From Acanthopleura granulata (taxonomy: Eukaryota > Mollusca > Polyplacophora > Chitonida > Chitonidae): a stretch of DNA of 64,000 nucleotides. The translations under genes were made by a program, and so were the position numbers. The notes under the pieces are model-generated. The model did no database searches, was not told the origin of the DNA, and worked only from the letters and a program-made list of their open reading frames with translations. Shown here in pieces: positions 33,601-46,117 of the stretch. The stretch is taken from the NCBI GenBank assembly GCA_016165875.1, contig JABBOT010000007.1, positions 20,853,703 through 20,917,702 on the forward strand, in the 5' to 3' direction. Position 1 is the first letter of the stretch, and every line of letters begins with the position of its first letter.

Positions 33601-35225
33601 GAAACTGGGTGTAGAAACGCCTTCCTGGTCACTAAATGCGTTATCGCTGACGCGTATGAAAGCAAGTTGGGCTGTATAGTGGGTTTTGATTTTAATTTGA
33701 TATTGTGGAGGTTGGAAAGGCAGAATAAACTCATCGGCTTGTTGCATTTGTATGTCAACAGCTTATACAAACACCAAGGGAAAAGATTTTACGTGCTGGG
33801 TTCTACCGGTTACGTGAAAAGAAAATAAACAACCGTGCAGCGAGATGATCTGGCTTATGAAAAAGAAAGGAAGACAAAACTGAATAAAAGCCCTTACATA
33901 TTACTAACTTGTTTACAATGAGGGAGGACGAGCAGCTGGGCTGGATACAGTGGACAACGGCGATGGTCTCAGGGCAGCATTGATTTTGACAACAGTCTTG
34001 AGAGACAAATGCCCAAATTACCAACCTCATGCACTGGGCGTGCACACCGAGAATTGTCTAAGTAACAAAATGACATTTGTCAACAATAGACACAAGTGAA
34101 ATAAGGATAAATAAGGCATAATCGAGCTTGCCATAATCCGTTCACATGAACTTGATTTACTTATCTAATTTGTTCTATTGGTGTATTTTTACTCGTACTC
34201 AAGAATACATTGACTTTGACAAGTGGGGCGGAAATATAACATGTCTCTTTCATAAGCTTCGTTCAGATTATGGGCTATGTTCTTTTTTAATTCAACCAGT
34301 TGAATTGGACATGTCAGTGCGGTTTTGGGCGCACCGGATTAAACCACTGCATGAGTGGAAAAGGACGTAAATAGGAAAAGCTAGGTTAGCCGCACGGGGA
34401 GTAGTGTCATTTAAAATAGTTTGCCTTTTTTGGTTCATGTAGTTCCTCTCGGGAAGCGAGAGTAAAGCTCAAACCAGCGATCTGAACATACATGTATCCT
34501 GTGCGCCTTCTGAAGGAAAGAGTCTTAGACCAAAGAATTAGCAAGAGGTTTGTCACTGGGTGAAGTAACACGGCAACTTTATCAGAGCTCATTTATCTTT
34601 ACTCGGCAAGTTATTTTCTGGGTTGTTAACAAATGGCAACAAGTTATCACGAAGATCTTGATCAAACTGATTTTTTGTCGTGGCGAAAGATTTAAGGAAA
34701 TTCTTGGCGATAACTCTGCAGTTATCCATCAAGCAAATGTCACTGCGAGATGTTAATATTTTTGATAAGGCAGACAATATTTGACACGGGATTGTTGTCT
34801 TGCATACCAGGTGTTTTCCCATTATCACACACATAATCTCGGTGAACTATCACCGATAAATTCCAAGGCTTAAATAAATGAGCTCAGTAGCGGGATGACG
34901 CTTATACAGGAGATATGGTTTGACACAAGTCTTTCCTTCAATCTTTAATGTATCTTCATGTGAGACATCTGGCACGACACATTAAAAGGAACATAAAATG
35001 GAATGCTTGGCTGTCTCAATAATACACAGAGAGAGACAAAATGAATGATTTTAGATATGTGGGTGTATTTTTTCCAAAGCAAATTCCACCTTATATACTT
35101 TACAGATTATTTTGTCTTCTTGCGTTGAATTTACAACACAGCTCTAGACCGTTCCAATTTTATAATGGCTTCAAGAAAAGACCCAAGCTTAACCGTCAGG
35201 TTAACATTACAAATGTTGTTTCTAG
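30621..35225. other. unrecognised stretch (copy A)
   Basis: Matches 50,816-55,404. No gene is recognised. It includes a C-run at about 31,866-31,885 (G-rich on the other strand) and a SINE relic at 34,175-34,230. Open frames conserved between copies (32,688-32,900 minus; 34,146-34,370 plus) show no family motif. Conservation between near-identical copies is not evidence of function. Confidence 0.35.
34175..34230 (-). mobile_element. short SINE relic
   Basis: ATTGGTGTATTTTTACTCGT and ACTCAAGAATACATTGA match the 3' part of the SINE at 317-556. Only about 55 bp remain. The twin is at about 54,354-54,409. Confidence 0.55.
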
Positions 35226-35452
35226 TAATTTATTTGTTTGCTTGGTGTTTTACGCCGTACTCAAGAATATTTCACATGTACGACGGCGGTCAGCATTATG
35301 GTGGGAGAAAACTGGTCCGGAGGAACCCACGACCATCCGTAATCTGTCGGACATTCAAACGTAGGGTTGGAGAGGAAGCCAGCTTGAGCTGGTCTTGAAC
35401 TCACAGGGACCGCATGCTACTGGGAAGCTACTGGGTCATGGCACTGCTCTAC
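35226..35452 (-). mobile_element. tRNA-headed SINE (copy A)
   Basis: Same element as at 317-556. The plus-strand tail AATTTATTTGTTTG is followed by GGTGTTTTACGCCGTACTCA, then the body and the head ending CTGGGTCATGGCACTG. Shared with copy B (55,405-55,631), so inserted before the copies diverged. Confidence 0.8.
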
Positions 35453-38059
35453 AAATGTTGTATTACATATAAATCCTGCTTAGTGTTTACCAATGCAAAC
35501 ACTCACTGAAAAGAACAAGTCGTGACATTGGCTATAGAGGTCGCTTGTTTAAATCTAGAGCTCACCGCTTCAAATCCAAAAGTCACGGAGTTGCACAAGT
35601 AACACGTGAGAGGAAAAGGTGTGTCCGCTTTACTTCACCACTAACCATAACTGCCATCCTAAAAGAGAAATATTCCCGAGTACAGTGTAAAACATCAGAA
35701 AAACTGGAAAAAGCAAGGAATTATTCATACATAACGCCACCATAATTTAATTTGATCTGCCCTGGTCTGGTTTAGTGTGTTCGAGTGATAGTTTGTGCCG
35801 TCATTTGCTTTGTTGTCAATATTTTATTCCTAATGAAAAGAATAATCCGTTCTCCAGACCGATTATTAGGCTAAACACCGCTGTTTAGATAAGTAATACC
35901 CCATATATTTCACAACATGCATACATACAGAGAGCTAAAAAATTAACCACGAAGACACTAAGATAAATTCAATACATGTAACTAAACAGCACAAACAAAG
36001 CAGTGCTACTTCCACGCAGTATAAAGATCAAATACAAACAATAACAAAATATACTTTCTTACGGAGATTATAGCAGACCACAGTCCGTGGAATCACAACG
36101 AGTCTAAAAGGCAAGGTTCAGTCCACACAAACATGAAAGACCACAGCGGTCTATCGATGCACACTTTCACTCAAAACCGAGCTGCATTGCTTTGTAGCTT
36201 TTTTGTGTTTGTTTAAATGTTTAGTGTGAACAGCGTACCGTACCACATTACTTCGTCTACCATGACCATGTCATTATACCATGATTTTCGGGCAATTTGA
36301 ATGGTTGCTGTTGTCACATGTTTTTTTTCGGACACTGCAGACTCCGTACTTCAATTTCGTGAAAGTATCTATGGGATATCATTCAACAGTCATGGACTAT
36401 TGACATGTATCATAAAATGTAATTTTTGTGCAATATTTGTTTACAAATTTCATGGTTTTCGAGGTACTTGGTTGTTCTTATTACATAGGAATCCTTTAAC
36501 TGTTTGCCGATTTAAACGTGTTCTTGCTACAAGTACCATATGGAAGCAATACTGTCGCAATTTCTTTTTGTTTTCAGTATAAATAGGATGTTATATGTCT
36601 TTGAGATGTTGCGGTACAATTACGCCATGCTACATGTAACTGTAAAACTACGGCAACAACTGTCATTTTGTTTTCCAACTTCTGGCATTTCTACTGGCAG
36701 TTCCTAATCATAAAATTTGAAAGACATCACATAACACTGCTAATTCAGAAATTGCAATTACTAGATACTGGTGGTAAAGGTACAAATTCCTCATAGAAGG
36801 TGTAAAAAAGTAATCTAGGGTGTTACTTCAGTTAAAAGGTGGTATATGACAAACCCCCTGAGACGAACGGAACTACACATACCAGGAATGTAAAAAAAGG
36901 TACCAGTATACGCTGTTTCAGTGGCGTATTAAAATAGTAACTGCTTTGGTGGCAAAATGTAGCTTTCAAGTATGTTTTAGACAATAGTACCGACAGTCAC
37001 GGGTCAAGAATGGTATGGATTGCGTGATTTCGTAAGTAGCTAGCTGATCAGATTCTACACCTCTGCATATGGCAATCCGGAGCAGACTACTGACGCCTAT
37101 TCATTTCGGAATGTCATAACCCTCTTTATTGGACAGAAAATATCATAACACCCATGATATTTCATGACAGGGAAGCATGATCTTCAGGAAAATATATTTT
37201 CGCATATTTACTTCTCACCTTTGAACTTCTTCAGTGGATTTGAAAACGGTAAGTGCTGACTAAATCTGGATCCGTCGAACAACTAACGGTCAGTATATAT
37301 GACTTACAATGGACATGAAGTACTTCTACTCTCTTTAGTGTCTAAAAAGTAACATTTATAACGAGATGAATGCGTTATTGTGACCCACATTTTGTTTGAG
37401 AAAGAATGGGTACTTACAAATGGTAGGCCATCATTCGAAAACCTAAAAGGCCGAAGGTTCATGGGAAAACGAATGAGGTTCAAATTGAAATTTTAGCTGA
37501 CAGGTCACAAGAAGTAACAGATTATCACAACAGATACAGTTCTTACTTAACATTGTATCATGTGCGTCTGTATCAGATTAGTGATATCGTGTATGACTCA
37601 GGTGTAGTCTTCTGACTCGGCTTCCCACTTTATTGATTTTAGGCTGAATGTATCTGACAGGGTGTGGCTGTTTCCGGAAAGGTCTTTTGGGTTTCGTTAG
37701 AATGTAAGCGTTACGCTGCCATCTGGGTAATATGCCTGTTGAGTACACCGTAACACGTCAGTCATATAGAGAGTAACGGGGATTAAAAATCATAATTCAT
37801 ATGTTTGTTTTAGTCATTTTCGACCCCACCCTCAAATACATCAATGTTTTTCATGCAGCCAACTACATTGAAAATTAATGACGACAATTTCAAGCCATTG
37901 ATGCATTCATGCAATTACAAGCAACGGAACTGCGATAGACTTACAGATGTAAGTGTAGTTTTGAACAGTTTTGGGTAAATACTCCACCTTTTTACATTGG
38001 CTCTGGTCTATTTAATGTCAGAGTAGCCAGATGACGCCCTGGACTTGAGTTACTCGATG
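35453..38059. other. unrecognised stretch (copy A)
   Basis: Matches 55,632-58,204. Nothing recognisable. The frame from 37,407 that is open in copy B (57,547-57,756) is closed here by a TAG. Confidence 0.35.
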
Positions 38060-38205
38060 CGCTGTTTTACAGCATACTCAAGAATACTTAACTTATGCCA
38101 TGGCAGAAAGAATTATGGTAGGAGGAAACGGAGTCCTAGGGGGTCACAGAACCAGACATAGGTTACTAGCAGACCTTCCCAGGTACGGCTGGAAAGATAA
38201 TCATG
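38060..38205 (-). mobile_element. degenerate SINE relic (copy A)
   Basis: TTTTACAGCATACTCAAGAA, then ATTATGGTAGGAGGAAAC and GCAGACCTTCCCAGGTACGG follow the SINE body in order but with many substitutions. The twin is at 58,205-58,345. Confidence 0.7.
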
Positions 38206-39187
38206 AAAAAAATAGAATACATTGTTAAAGCTGCGCTCCATGGGAGGCAACTCTCTAAATTTATAAAGAACGATTTGCTCAGAAGAGTTGTTCCCCTGTC
38301 TTTGTCGACTAAGCTCAGGACAATAATACTGGCATGCTACTTTTTTCAAATCCTCTTATTAAAAAACTAAAAAAAGTAATTGATGCAGCCGCAAACTAAG
38401 ATGATTAGTTATTTAAACCATTTCCAGATATTAATAAAATAGCCTTTATCTAAACAGCGGAACTAATTCCCTAAAAATACTTCAGCATTTTAGATAATCG
38501 CTGTGAACAGTGATGAAGATGACAATCTAGTGTTGTACAAATTATTTTGGCATTGTACTAACCATTATCATCAATCATAAGAGATTTAGACTAAAGTGTC
38601 ATTACTTTTAATACATTGTGTCTGTCCCATTGCGACTGGCTAGGCAATAGATTCGAAGAAATCTGGTGTTTAGCTTCCGTAGACGGTAAACCAAGGCTGA
38701 ATGAGGCGCTTGCAAGAGTTTTTATTGAAATATATTTATTACTTTTCCTTCTGTGCTACCATGCGTTACCAATCAGTTCATAGTGCATGGAATTGTATAT
38801 ATAAACCATGTACAGATTTCATTCACTTGCGTCTGCTTATATTATTTTACATGTAAACCACGATTCGTCCTAGTCGTTAACAAATGCAAAGTTTAAAAGC
38901 ATCAACAGTTACCTGATATTAAAGTGCCTTTTCAAAGTCCGAGCTATGTGGCAATTGACAAACACTTAGATACCGTGAAGTACAGACAAGATTCTCGTCA
39001 AGATATGGACTAACAGTTCCAAGGTTAGGGTTTTGATATCTTATCAGCAGATGTTAATTATATCATATACTCGGTGTCATGTTAATACGTGTTGAAAGCC
39101 TCAATCAGTCCTAGTGATTCCAAGTCAAACGTTGCAATCAGAATGTTATTGCTCTATATGTATGTCTAATGTTCATCTTGTTTACAG
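38206..39187. other. unrecognised stretch (copy A)
   Basis: No gene is recognised. It ends in a TTCATCTTGTTTACAG acceptor-like site that precedes the candidate exon. Confidence 0.35.
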
Positions 39188-39388
39188 TGGCACTTGATCA
39201 TGGTTTACACGGCAGTGCTATCTGATATACAGGGAGTTATTTATCCCCAGGGAGTAGAGGGACGAAAATGTCACCGTCTGCGTCAACGAACATACTGCAA
39301 CGAGGGTCCCAACTTTCTTGAACATATAGATGGCTATGATAAGTTAAAGCACTTTGATTTTGCAATACATGAAGCTGTGGACGGGTTA
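39188..39388 (+). CDS. candidate internal exon, unknown protein (copy A)
   Basis: An open 201-bp block (67 codons) between a good acceptor (TTGTTTACAG) and a donor-like TTA/GTAAGA. It encodes VYTAVLSDIQGVIYPQGVEG, KCHRLRQRTYC and LKHFDFAIHEAVDG. I do not recognise a family. Against the twin at 59,360-59,560 there are 9 substitutions and no indel. The first three substitutions are synonymous and lie in the Cys-containing part. The amino-acid changes cluster in GYDKLKHFD versus DFIKLKHFA. That pattern is compatible with coding sequence. The alternative is a chance open frame, since the frame also runs on to a stop at 39,413. Confidence 0.35.
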
Positions 39389-39978
39389 GTAAGAATACAT
39401 TATCAAACCTCGTAATTTAATTCCCACTGCTTATAAAACATCGATTTTATGGAGTTTATTTAGAATGTGCGTGTCCTCATATCCAAACTGCTAGTATTCT
39501 TAATATCATTCATGCTGTTAAAATTTAATCTCTATACTATGTAAACCATTACCAAAAGCTTTTCAAGACATACCCTTTGGCTGGAAGTTGGCAGGACGAA
39601 TAACAAACCAGAGATCGAAGCGCCTTACTTCACGAAGTATTTGGCTGAAATTCAAGGTTGGTTAAATTATCAGTTGTAAAGAAAATAAAATATGAGGCTG
39701 CTCTACTGGAAGAACGTTTCGTATATTTAAGCACCAGTGTTCAGCAGAGGAACCTATCACCTTCAACAAAGTAAATGTTTCTCGTGAGGAACTGGCTATA
39801 TATACACACCAGACCTACTTGACAGGTGCCTTACAGCTTGCACAAATACAATGGTTTTTCGTATGGGTGAGAACAATTCAGCGAAACAATATAGGCACAC
39901 ACAATGCTGATAGAACAACTTCAAGTTCGGGGTTTTTAAATACACTTAGCTTATTAGACAAATAGACAGATTTTATGA
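39389..39978. other. unrecognised stretch (copy A)
   Basis: No feature is recognised. Matches 59,561-60,159 in copy B. Confidence 0.35.
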
Positions 39979-40180
39979 AAACTAAACATATTCATAAATA
40001 AATAATTGCATAAATAAATGAATAAATAATCAAATATATAAATGAATACTTATTAAATAGATAAATAAATAACTATGCGTAACTTAGGCACCACCGGAAG
40101 AATCTTTTATACGAAACCGTATAGGTGTGGAACATATGTAGGGCAACCTGCTTAAGAAACACCTGACTTATAATAAAATA
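39979..40180. repeat. left arm of the foldback element, cut by the gap
   Basis: Same sequence as 60,160-60,352: AAATAAATAATTGCATAAA-type runs, then GGCACCACCGGAAGAATC and CCTGCTTAAGAAACACCTGA. The right arm is absent because the sequence ends in the N run. Confidence 0.85.
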
Positions 40181-40193
40181 NNNNNNNNNNNNN
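40181..40193. other. assembly gap (13 N)
   Basis: Thirteen undetermined bases at the exact junction of the two 20-kb copies. Confidence 1.
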
Positions 40194-43100
40194 AAATTTT
40201 ATTGAAATAACACAGTTACTTCAATCTTTAAATCCAATTGCTATTTGTCCTCAGGAAACTCACCCGAAGACATCTGACAAAGATAAAATATCACTGAAAC
40301 ATTATACACTATATAGCACTTATTCTAATGAGGAAGAGCGAGCCTGTGGCGGCTCCTCTATTTTAGTAAATAATAATATAATTCACAGCCCTGTTGCTCT
40401 CGACACAGAGCTTCAGGCTGTAGCCCTCCGTGTGTCCTTATGGAAAACAAACACTTTGTGTTCAGTTTATGTGCCTTCTCATTCTTCTTTGTCATTTTGG
40501 CAGTTCCATCATTTGAAAGATCAATTGCCAACTCCTTTCATAATTATAGGAGATTTTAATGCGCATACCCCCTATGGGGTAGTAATAATATGAATGATAA
40601 GGGCAAAATAGTAGAAGATTTCTTATGTAAAGACGAACTATGCTATTTCAATAATGGTTCTAATACCTAATTACATCCAGGTAATGGTTCATATTCTGCT
40701 ATCGATCTCACTATCACCGATCCATCACTTCTCCCGGATTTTTCTTGGAAGGTGCATGACGATCTTTGTGGTAGTGATCATTTTCCTCCTGTCCTAGAGC
40801 ATCTCACTTCTAATTCTTTAGAACGTGCAGCAAGGTGGAAGTTCGATAAAGCAGATTGAATGACATTTGAGATGTTCTGTGAGGCTGACGTCAATCCTGA
40901 CATGATCCTTTGCTTACTTTTAATGAACTCATATTAACAGCAGCCGATATAACCATCCTTAAGGCCTCGAAAAATCCGATATCCAAAAGCAAACCCTGCT
41001 ATGATAATGAGTGTCGTCTGGCCATAAAAGACCGTAAAAATGCCGAGCGCAGATTTGATCATTGTCCTGATAATAAGAATTTAAACCAGGTTCTTATACT
41101 TAGAGCTAAGGCACGTCGATTAATTAAGTCCAAGAAACGATCTTGTTGGCGGAAATTCGTTTCAGGCATATACGTCCAAAACACCCATGCATAAAATCTG
41201 GAACATGGTGCAGAAATTTTTGGTGATACCTTATTAACTTCACCGCATTGCATAGTCAATAAAAGAGCTGAAACAATATCCCACAAATCTTCATCTGACG
41301 CTCATCTCCTGACTTTCAGCATATTAAAAACCAGAAGGAGAAAATTAAATTGCCCTTTTCTTCTAAGAATTTAAAAGACTATAATCGTCCATTTTCAATT
41401 CAAGAGCTTAAAACTTCTCTAAAAAATACACACAATACTGCGTGCGGCGCGGATAATATATATTACAAGCTTCTGAACCACGTACCATCTGAGCCATTGG
41501 AGACTCTCTTGGACTTACCTAATGATATTTGGATGACTGGTAAATTTCCCCCATCATGGAGAGAGGCGTATGTTATCCCGGTCCATAAACCTGGCAAGGA
41601 TCATAGTGATCCAAGAAATTACCGTCCCATAGCTCTTACAAGTAGCGTCTGTAAGACTATGAAACGGATGATAAATGATAGACTTGTTTGGTTTCTTGAA
41701 GCCAACATCCTTTCATCAAATATCCAATGTGGTTTTCGTCAAGGTAGATCCACTATGGATCACCTTGTTCGATTTGAAAACTTCATTCGTGATGGTTTTC
41801 TTAATAATGAACATGTGGTGTCGATATTTTTGACCTCGAAAAGGCCTACGACACCCGATGGAAATATGGTATTTTAAAAGACCTTGCTGATATGGGTTTA
41901 TAGGTCGCTTACCTTTATTTATGTCTCAATTTTTATCAAATCGTCATTTTAAGGTACGGGTGGTGTCCACTCTTTCGGACTCTTATGAACAAGAGATGGG
42001 AGTGCCCCAGGGCAGTATCCTTTCACCAACACCGCTCAGCATAAAAATTAATAGTTTGGCTCAAACATTAACATCTGGTACAGAGGGCTCTTTATATGTA
42101 GATGATTTCCTGATATACTACCGTGCGAAAAACATGAATAACATCAAGCCGCAACTGCAGCTTTGTCTCAATAAGATCGAGAAATGAGCAGTTACCAATG
42201 GTTTTAGATTTTCTGCGTCTAAAACCGTCGGTATACATCTCTGTAATAAACGGAAACTTCATCTAGACCTTGAGCTTAAATTTTGTGGTGAACCAGTGTA
42301 GGTTGTTGGGGAAAGGAAATTTTTAGGGGTTATATTCGACAGTAAATTATCCTTTATCCCTCACATAAAAATGCCTAAAGCTAAATAAACAAAGGCCCTC
42401 GATATAATTAAGGTCATGTCTAGCACCGATAGTGGTGCTGACCGATAAGTTTTACTTAATTTGTATCGTTCTCTGGTGAGGTCTAAATTGGACTATGGGT
42501 CCATCATTTACGGTTCCGCTAGGAAATCATCTCTGAAAATGTTGGATTCGGTCCATTACTGAGGTCTAAGGCTCAGCCTTCATGCCTATAGGACCTCATC
42601 ACTAGAGAGTTAATACGTAGATTCTAATGAGCCTTCTTTATATCACAGGCGTATAAAACTCAGTCTCCAATACGTTGCTAAGCTTAAAGCTCACCCAACA
42701 AACTCTGCCTACGACTGTGTTTTAATCCATCATACGCGGATAAATGCAATAAATGTCCCAACAAAATTTCTTCCTCTGGTCTTCGTGTTCGGGATCATAT
42801 CGTGGAAGCTAACATCAAGCTGGAGGACATAGCTCCGGTTTCTTTTCCGGAGTCTCCTCCCTGGCTTCTTCCACAACCTTAACTAATATTTGATCTACGT
42901 CAAGATAAGAAATCGGATACAAACCCTCTTATAATTCAGGAAAGTTTTGCTGAAGTAAAAGCTAATTATCCGGGTTATAAATTTATATATACTGACGGGT
43001 TAAAGGATGGGGACTGAGTCGCGGCTGTGGCTGTCTTGGAAGAGCAAGTCACCTCTCTTCGCCTTCCATCCTCGTATTCAATATTTTCTGCCGGGGCCAG

Positions 43101-43657
43101 TGTTATACTTCTGGCTTTGCCAGCTCTGCCCAAAAGAGCAAAATAAATTTCAAAACCCGTTAATACTAGAAATATTAGCCATCCATAGAAAGTTAATTAA
43201 CCGACATAAAGATATTATATTCTGTTGGAAACCAAGTCATACTTGTATTCACGGAAACACAGACGCAGACAAGAAAGCGAAAGCTGTTCTTAGTAAACCC
43301 ATATCTAAGATTAAAATTCCTTATACTGATTTTAAATCTAATATTCTTAAATACATTTGTCGCCTTTGGCAGGATGAATGGGACCTGCAGGTCGTTAACA
43401 AACTGCATGCCATTCACCCTGTCATAGGCTATGAATCTTATACTCTTCGTATGTCTCGTAGAGACCAATTCGTTTTAACAAGATGCCGCGTTGGGCATTC
43501 TCGTCTAACACACAATTTTATCCCGGATGGGAGCAGTGCTCTTGAGTGTCTTGGATGTGATGCGCAGTACGACATCAAGCATATTCTTGTTGACTGTGTG
43601 GCTGGCGATGCTGTGATTAATTTTTTGAAGTCTGTTGGCCTGTATAATATAATATAG
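40194..43657 (+). pseudogene. LINE ORF2 copy B (broken)
   Basis: The endonuclease region keeps GDFNAH (about 40,550), where copy A has RDFN, but a one-base loss right after it shifts the frame. In-frame stops at the positions of copy A's (after KFDKAD, 40,858; after LADMGL, 41,901) are shared. RT blocks PGKDHSDPRNYRPIALTS and GFRQGRSTMDHLVRF, and YVDDFLIYY at 42,094. A further stop follows at NKIEK* (42,186). The RNase H start has YTDGLKDGD (Ser to Leu) and a TGA. A deletion of about 60 bp removes the middle of RNase H relative to copy A. The C-terminal CLGCDAQYDIKHILVDC is intact. Confidence 0.85.
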
Positions 43658-43658
<1 letters not shown>

Positions 43659-43702
<44 letters not shown>

Positions 43703-43722
43703 CAAGGTATAAATAATAGAAT

Positions 43723-43776
<54 letters not shown>
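43659..43776. repeat. two (TA)n microsatellites in the LINE 3' UTR
   Basis: Two TA runs flank a TTTTCAAGGTATAAATAATA segment. Copy A has only a few TA units here and lacks the rest of the 3' UTR. Confidence 0.9.
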
Positions 43777-43779
<3 letters not shown>

Positions 43780-44028
43780 GACATGATATATATTTCATTG
43801 TATAAAATAATAAACAATTTTGGTTTTCGACTTTTAACTAACATTTACTTATTCAACTGGTTGTAAAAAGAAGTTCGTCTGTTTTTTCTTTAACTTTTGA
43901 ATGTACATCCATCATGTCTACTACTATTCAAGGCTTCCTGATTTGAACATGTTCTCGCCACGAAATGGCTGAGATATTGCCAATGTGGCGTTAAGGCAAA
44001 ATCATTCATTCATTCAATCATTCATTAA

Positions 44029-44072
44029 AAGGACAATTATAATCGTCTAAGTTTACAATTTAATGAAGTAGT
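44029..44072 (-). mobile_element. residual piece of the interrupted minus-strand LINE
   Basis: AAAAGGACAATTATAATCGT and CTAAGTTTACAATTTAATG match, with gaps, 9,467-9,525 of the full-length LINE in the same (minus) orientation. This is the piece expected on the far side of a LINE inserted at 18,390. Short, so moderate confidence. Confidence 0.5.
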
Positions 44073-46117
44073 AGAGATGTGGTTGCTTGTGGGTATGGCG
44101 GCCCCCAAATACGAACTATCGGGTGGTGTTTGGCGACATTACTGTTATATTCACGTCTACTATGTTTACGTAAGTTACCGTCCAACTAGAGTTATGTCCC
44201 TTGAAGTTTCTTTAGCTACTACTGAGAGTTATCCCCCTTAAAGTTGCAAGTGTTGAGAGGCGGTTTATTTGAACTTTAGGAGGTGCCCTAGTGACCACAT
44301 TAACTTACAATATCGTTGGCCAGACAGTAACTGACTGAATCGTACAATACACATCCATTCTCAGGTAATATTCGGAGCTGGAGGTTAATGCATGTAGCAG
44401 TTATTTTGCATTATTTTCAATTTAGCCATCCCCTCAACAGGTGATTGTATTTGGCTTGTCGTTTGATATCATGTTTTTATATTTTTCATGGCATCGTTCG
44501 AGCTCACTTAACGGGGGCCTAAAAAAATGGTTTCGATAGCTTAAGGTACCACGGGGAGTTCCGCGGCAAGTGCTTGTATTTTACCCAACAGACGCACATA
44601 TGTTTCCTACAGCTTGCTCGGTTTCTGCCGGTGTCTTACGTATGGGCATTGAGTAAGTTCTGAGATCGATTGTCTTTGTCGGTTTTTCGGGTGAAGGTCT
44701 GCCTTTGACAAACCATTGGGGGTCATAGTTGGGTGTCTTGCGGAATGCACATATACTTGCTATCTCAGAAAATGTGCATGGAATATGTCCAGTTACAACA
44801 ACTCCATAAGAGGTTTTTTTCTCACTTTGGCCTTAATTCAAGCAAAGGAAAATACAGGAAATGTACACTGTTCCACAGACCAACGTGCACGAGTGTCAAC
44901 GTAAGCGTCAGTTTCTTGCGCGAACTATACTAACGTTTTGACATGGACGCGAATGAAATTCGGTATAGAATTCATACAGAAAGTTTGTGTGAAGCGTCTG
45001 CTTTATTATTGCCTTCCACTTACAGCGATTGATAGCATACAACTAGTCCTATATGACCAAATATATGTAAACTACAAAATAGGCCCATTTCAAGGTACAG
45101 ACAGTATCAGAGTATTATACACGGATTATATAAACTAATGCACATAGGGGTTGCTTGAATTTTTTTTACTCATGATCAGGGAGGAAAGCAAGGGGTGCGA
45201 GAAGCACTGCTTGTGATAATATGATATCAGTACGCCTCTGTTTGAAGTACGGCTTGCTGTGATATGATAACAGTGCGTCTGTGTTTGCATTGATAGCGTA
45301 ACTAAATATTCTGAAATATTTAGTACATGCATAACCGACTGTAAAACGCGCCGTTATAAAATTTAAATATGGTTTCAAGTATTTTACAGAGCATACTTGT
45401 AGTATGTAGAAGTGGAAATGCATTGGGTAGACATACATGGAGCGTGGACATTTTCCCTGCGGCCTTTTCCCCATTATGTATAATTCCCTCCGACATATAC
45501 CAGTATACGGTCATTTCCTCACATGGACTTTTCCCCTATGCAATTTCCCCTGATATATAACACTATGTCTTCTTGTAGTGTGATAAAGTACATTGCAGAT
45601 AATCACTGAGGTCGATAGGTTTAAATCAGCTGAAAATAACTCAACGTCACTTATCTGATACGAAAGCAGACATAACCTAAATACTGCGGCAAATCCCTTT
45701 TTAACCCGTAGGTTTCATTTGGTGTGACACAGGAATCATCAAATACATTTGATTTCAACTTGTCTGTGCATGACAGATATAACGATAGCTTTATAGAGTT
45801 CAATGGCTTGATTTAAACAAAGAACAATAATCGTCTTAAGTTTTTAATCTTTTGAACACTTAGTCTCGCTGGTCAGCCTAAAGATCAACGATCCCTGGGG
45901 TCAGGAAGTTAATCTCCGGAGTTAAACTTAAGGATTAGCGGTAAATGTGACAAAAATAAATAAATACTATTGTTCAATTCACATGCCCAAAACCGGTCTG
46001 TAAACTTGTTACCTGTGACAGATTTGAGTAAATTTACTGGTAATATAAGCCAGTTTGCCGCTGCCACTGAAATCATTCTTCTCTCACTCGACAAAGTCCG
46101 TCACGAATGCTTCAAAA
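44073..46117. other. unrecognised stretch (copy B)
   Basis: 44,073-44,211 has no equivalent in copy A. From 44,212 (CTACTACTGAGAGTTATCCC) it matches 23,583 onward. No genes are recognised. Confidence 0.35.

Larger units (their letters stand above)
19958..40180 (+). repeat. 20-kb direct repeat, copy A
   Basis: Collinear with 40,194-60,352 from LINE ORF2 codon 17 to the left arm of the foldback. It carries the same LINE, pogo-like, Ty3-like, SINE and unrecognised segments in the same order. By-eye identity is about 96-99% in sampled stretches (3 mismatches in about 240 bp at 34,141; 9 in 201 bp at 39,188). It ends exactly at the N gap. The offset to copy B drifts from 20,236 to about 20,170 through indels. 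Confidence 0.97.
40194..44028 (+). mobile_element. I-like LINE copy B (ORF2 and 3' UTR; 5' part beyond the gap)
   Basis: ORF2 from its 17th codon to its stop, followed by a 3' UTR that contains two long TA runs and ends with GTTCTCGCCACGAAATGGCT, then ATTCATTCATTCAATCATTC. This supplies the LINE 3' end missing from copy A. After 44,028 the sequence matches the internal LINE region at about 9,467 in minus orientation, as expected if this LINE inserted into the minus-strand LINE fragment. Confidence 0.85.
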
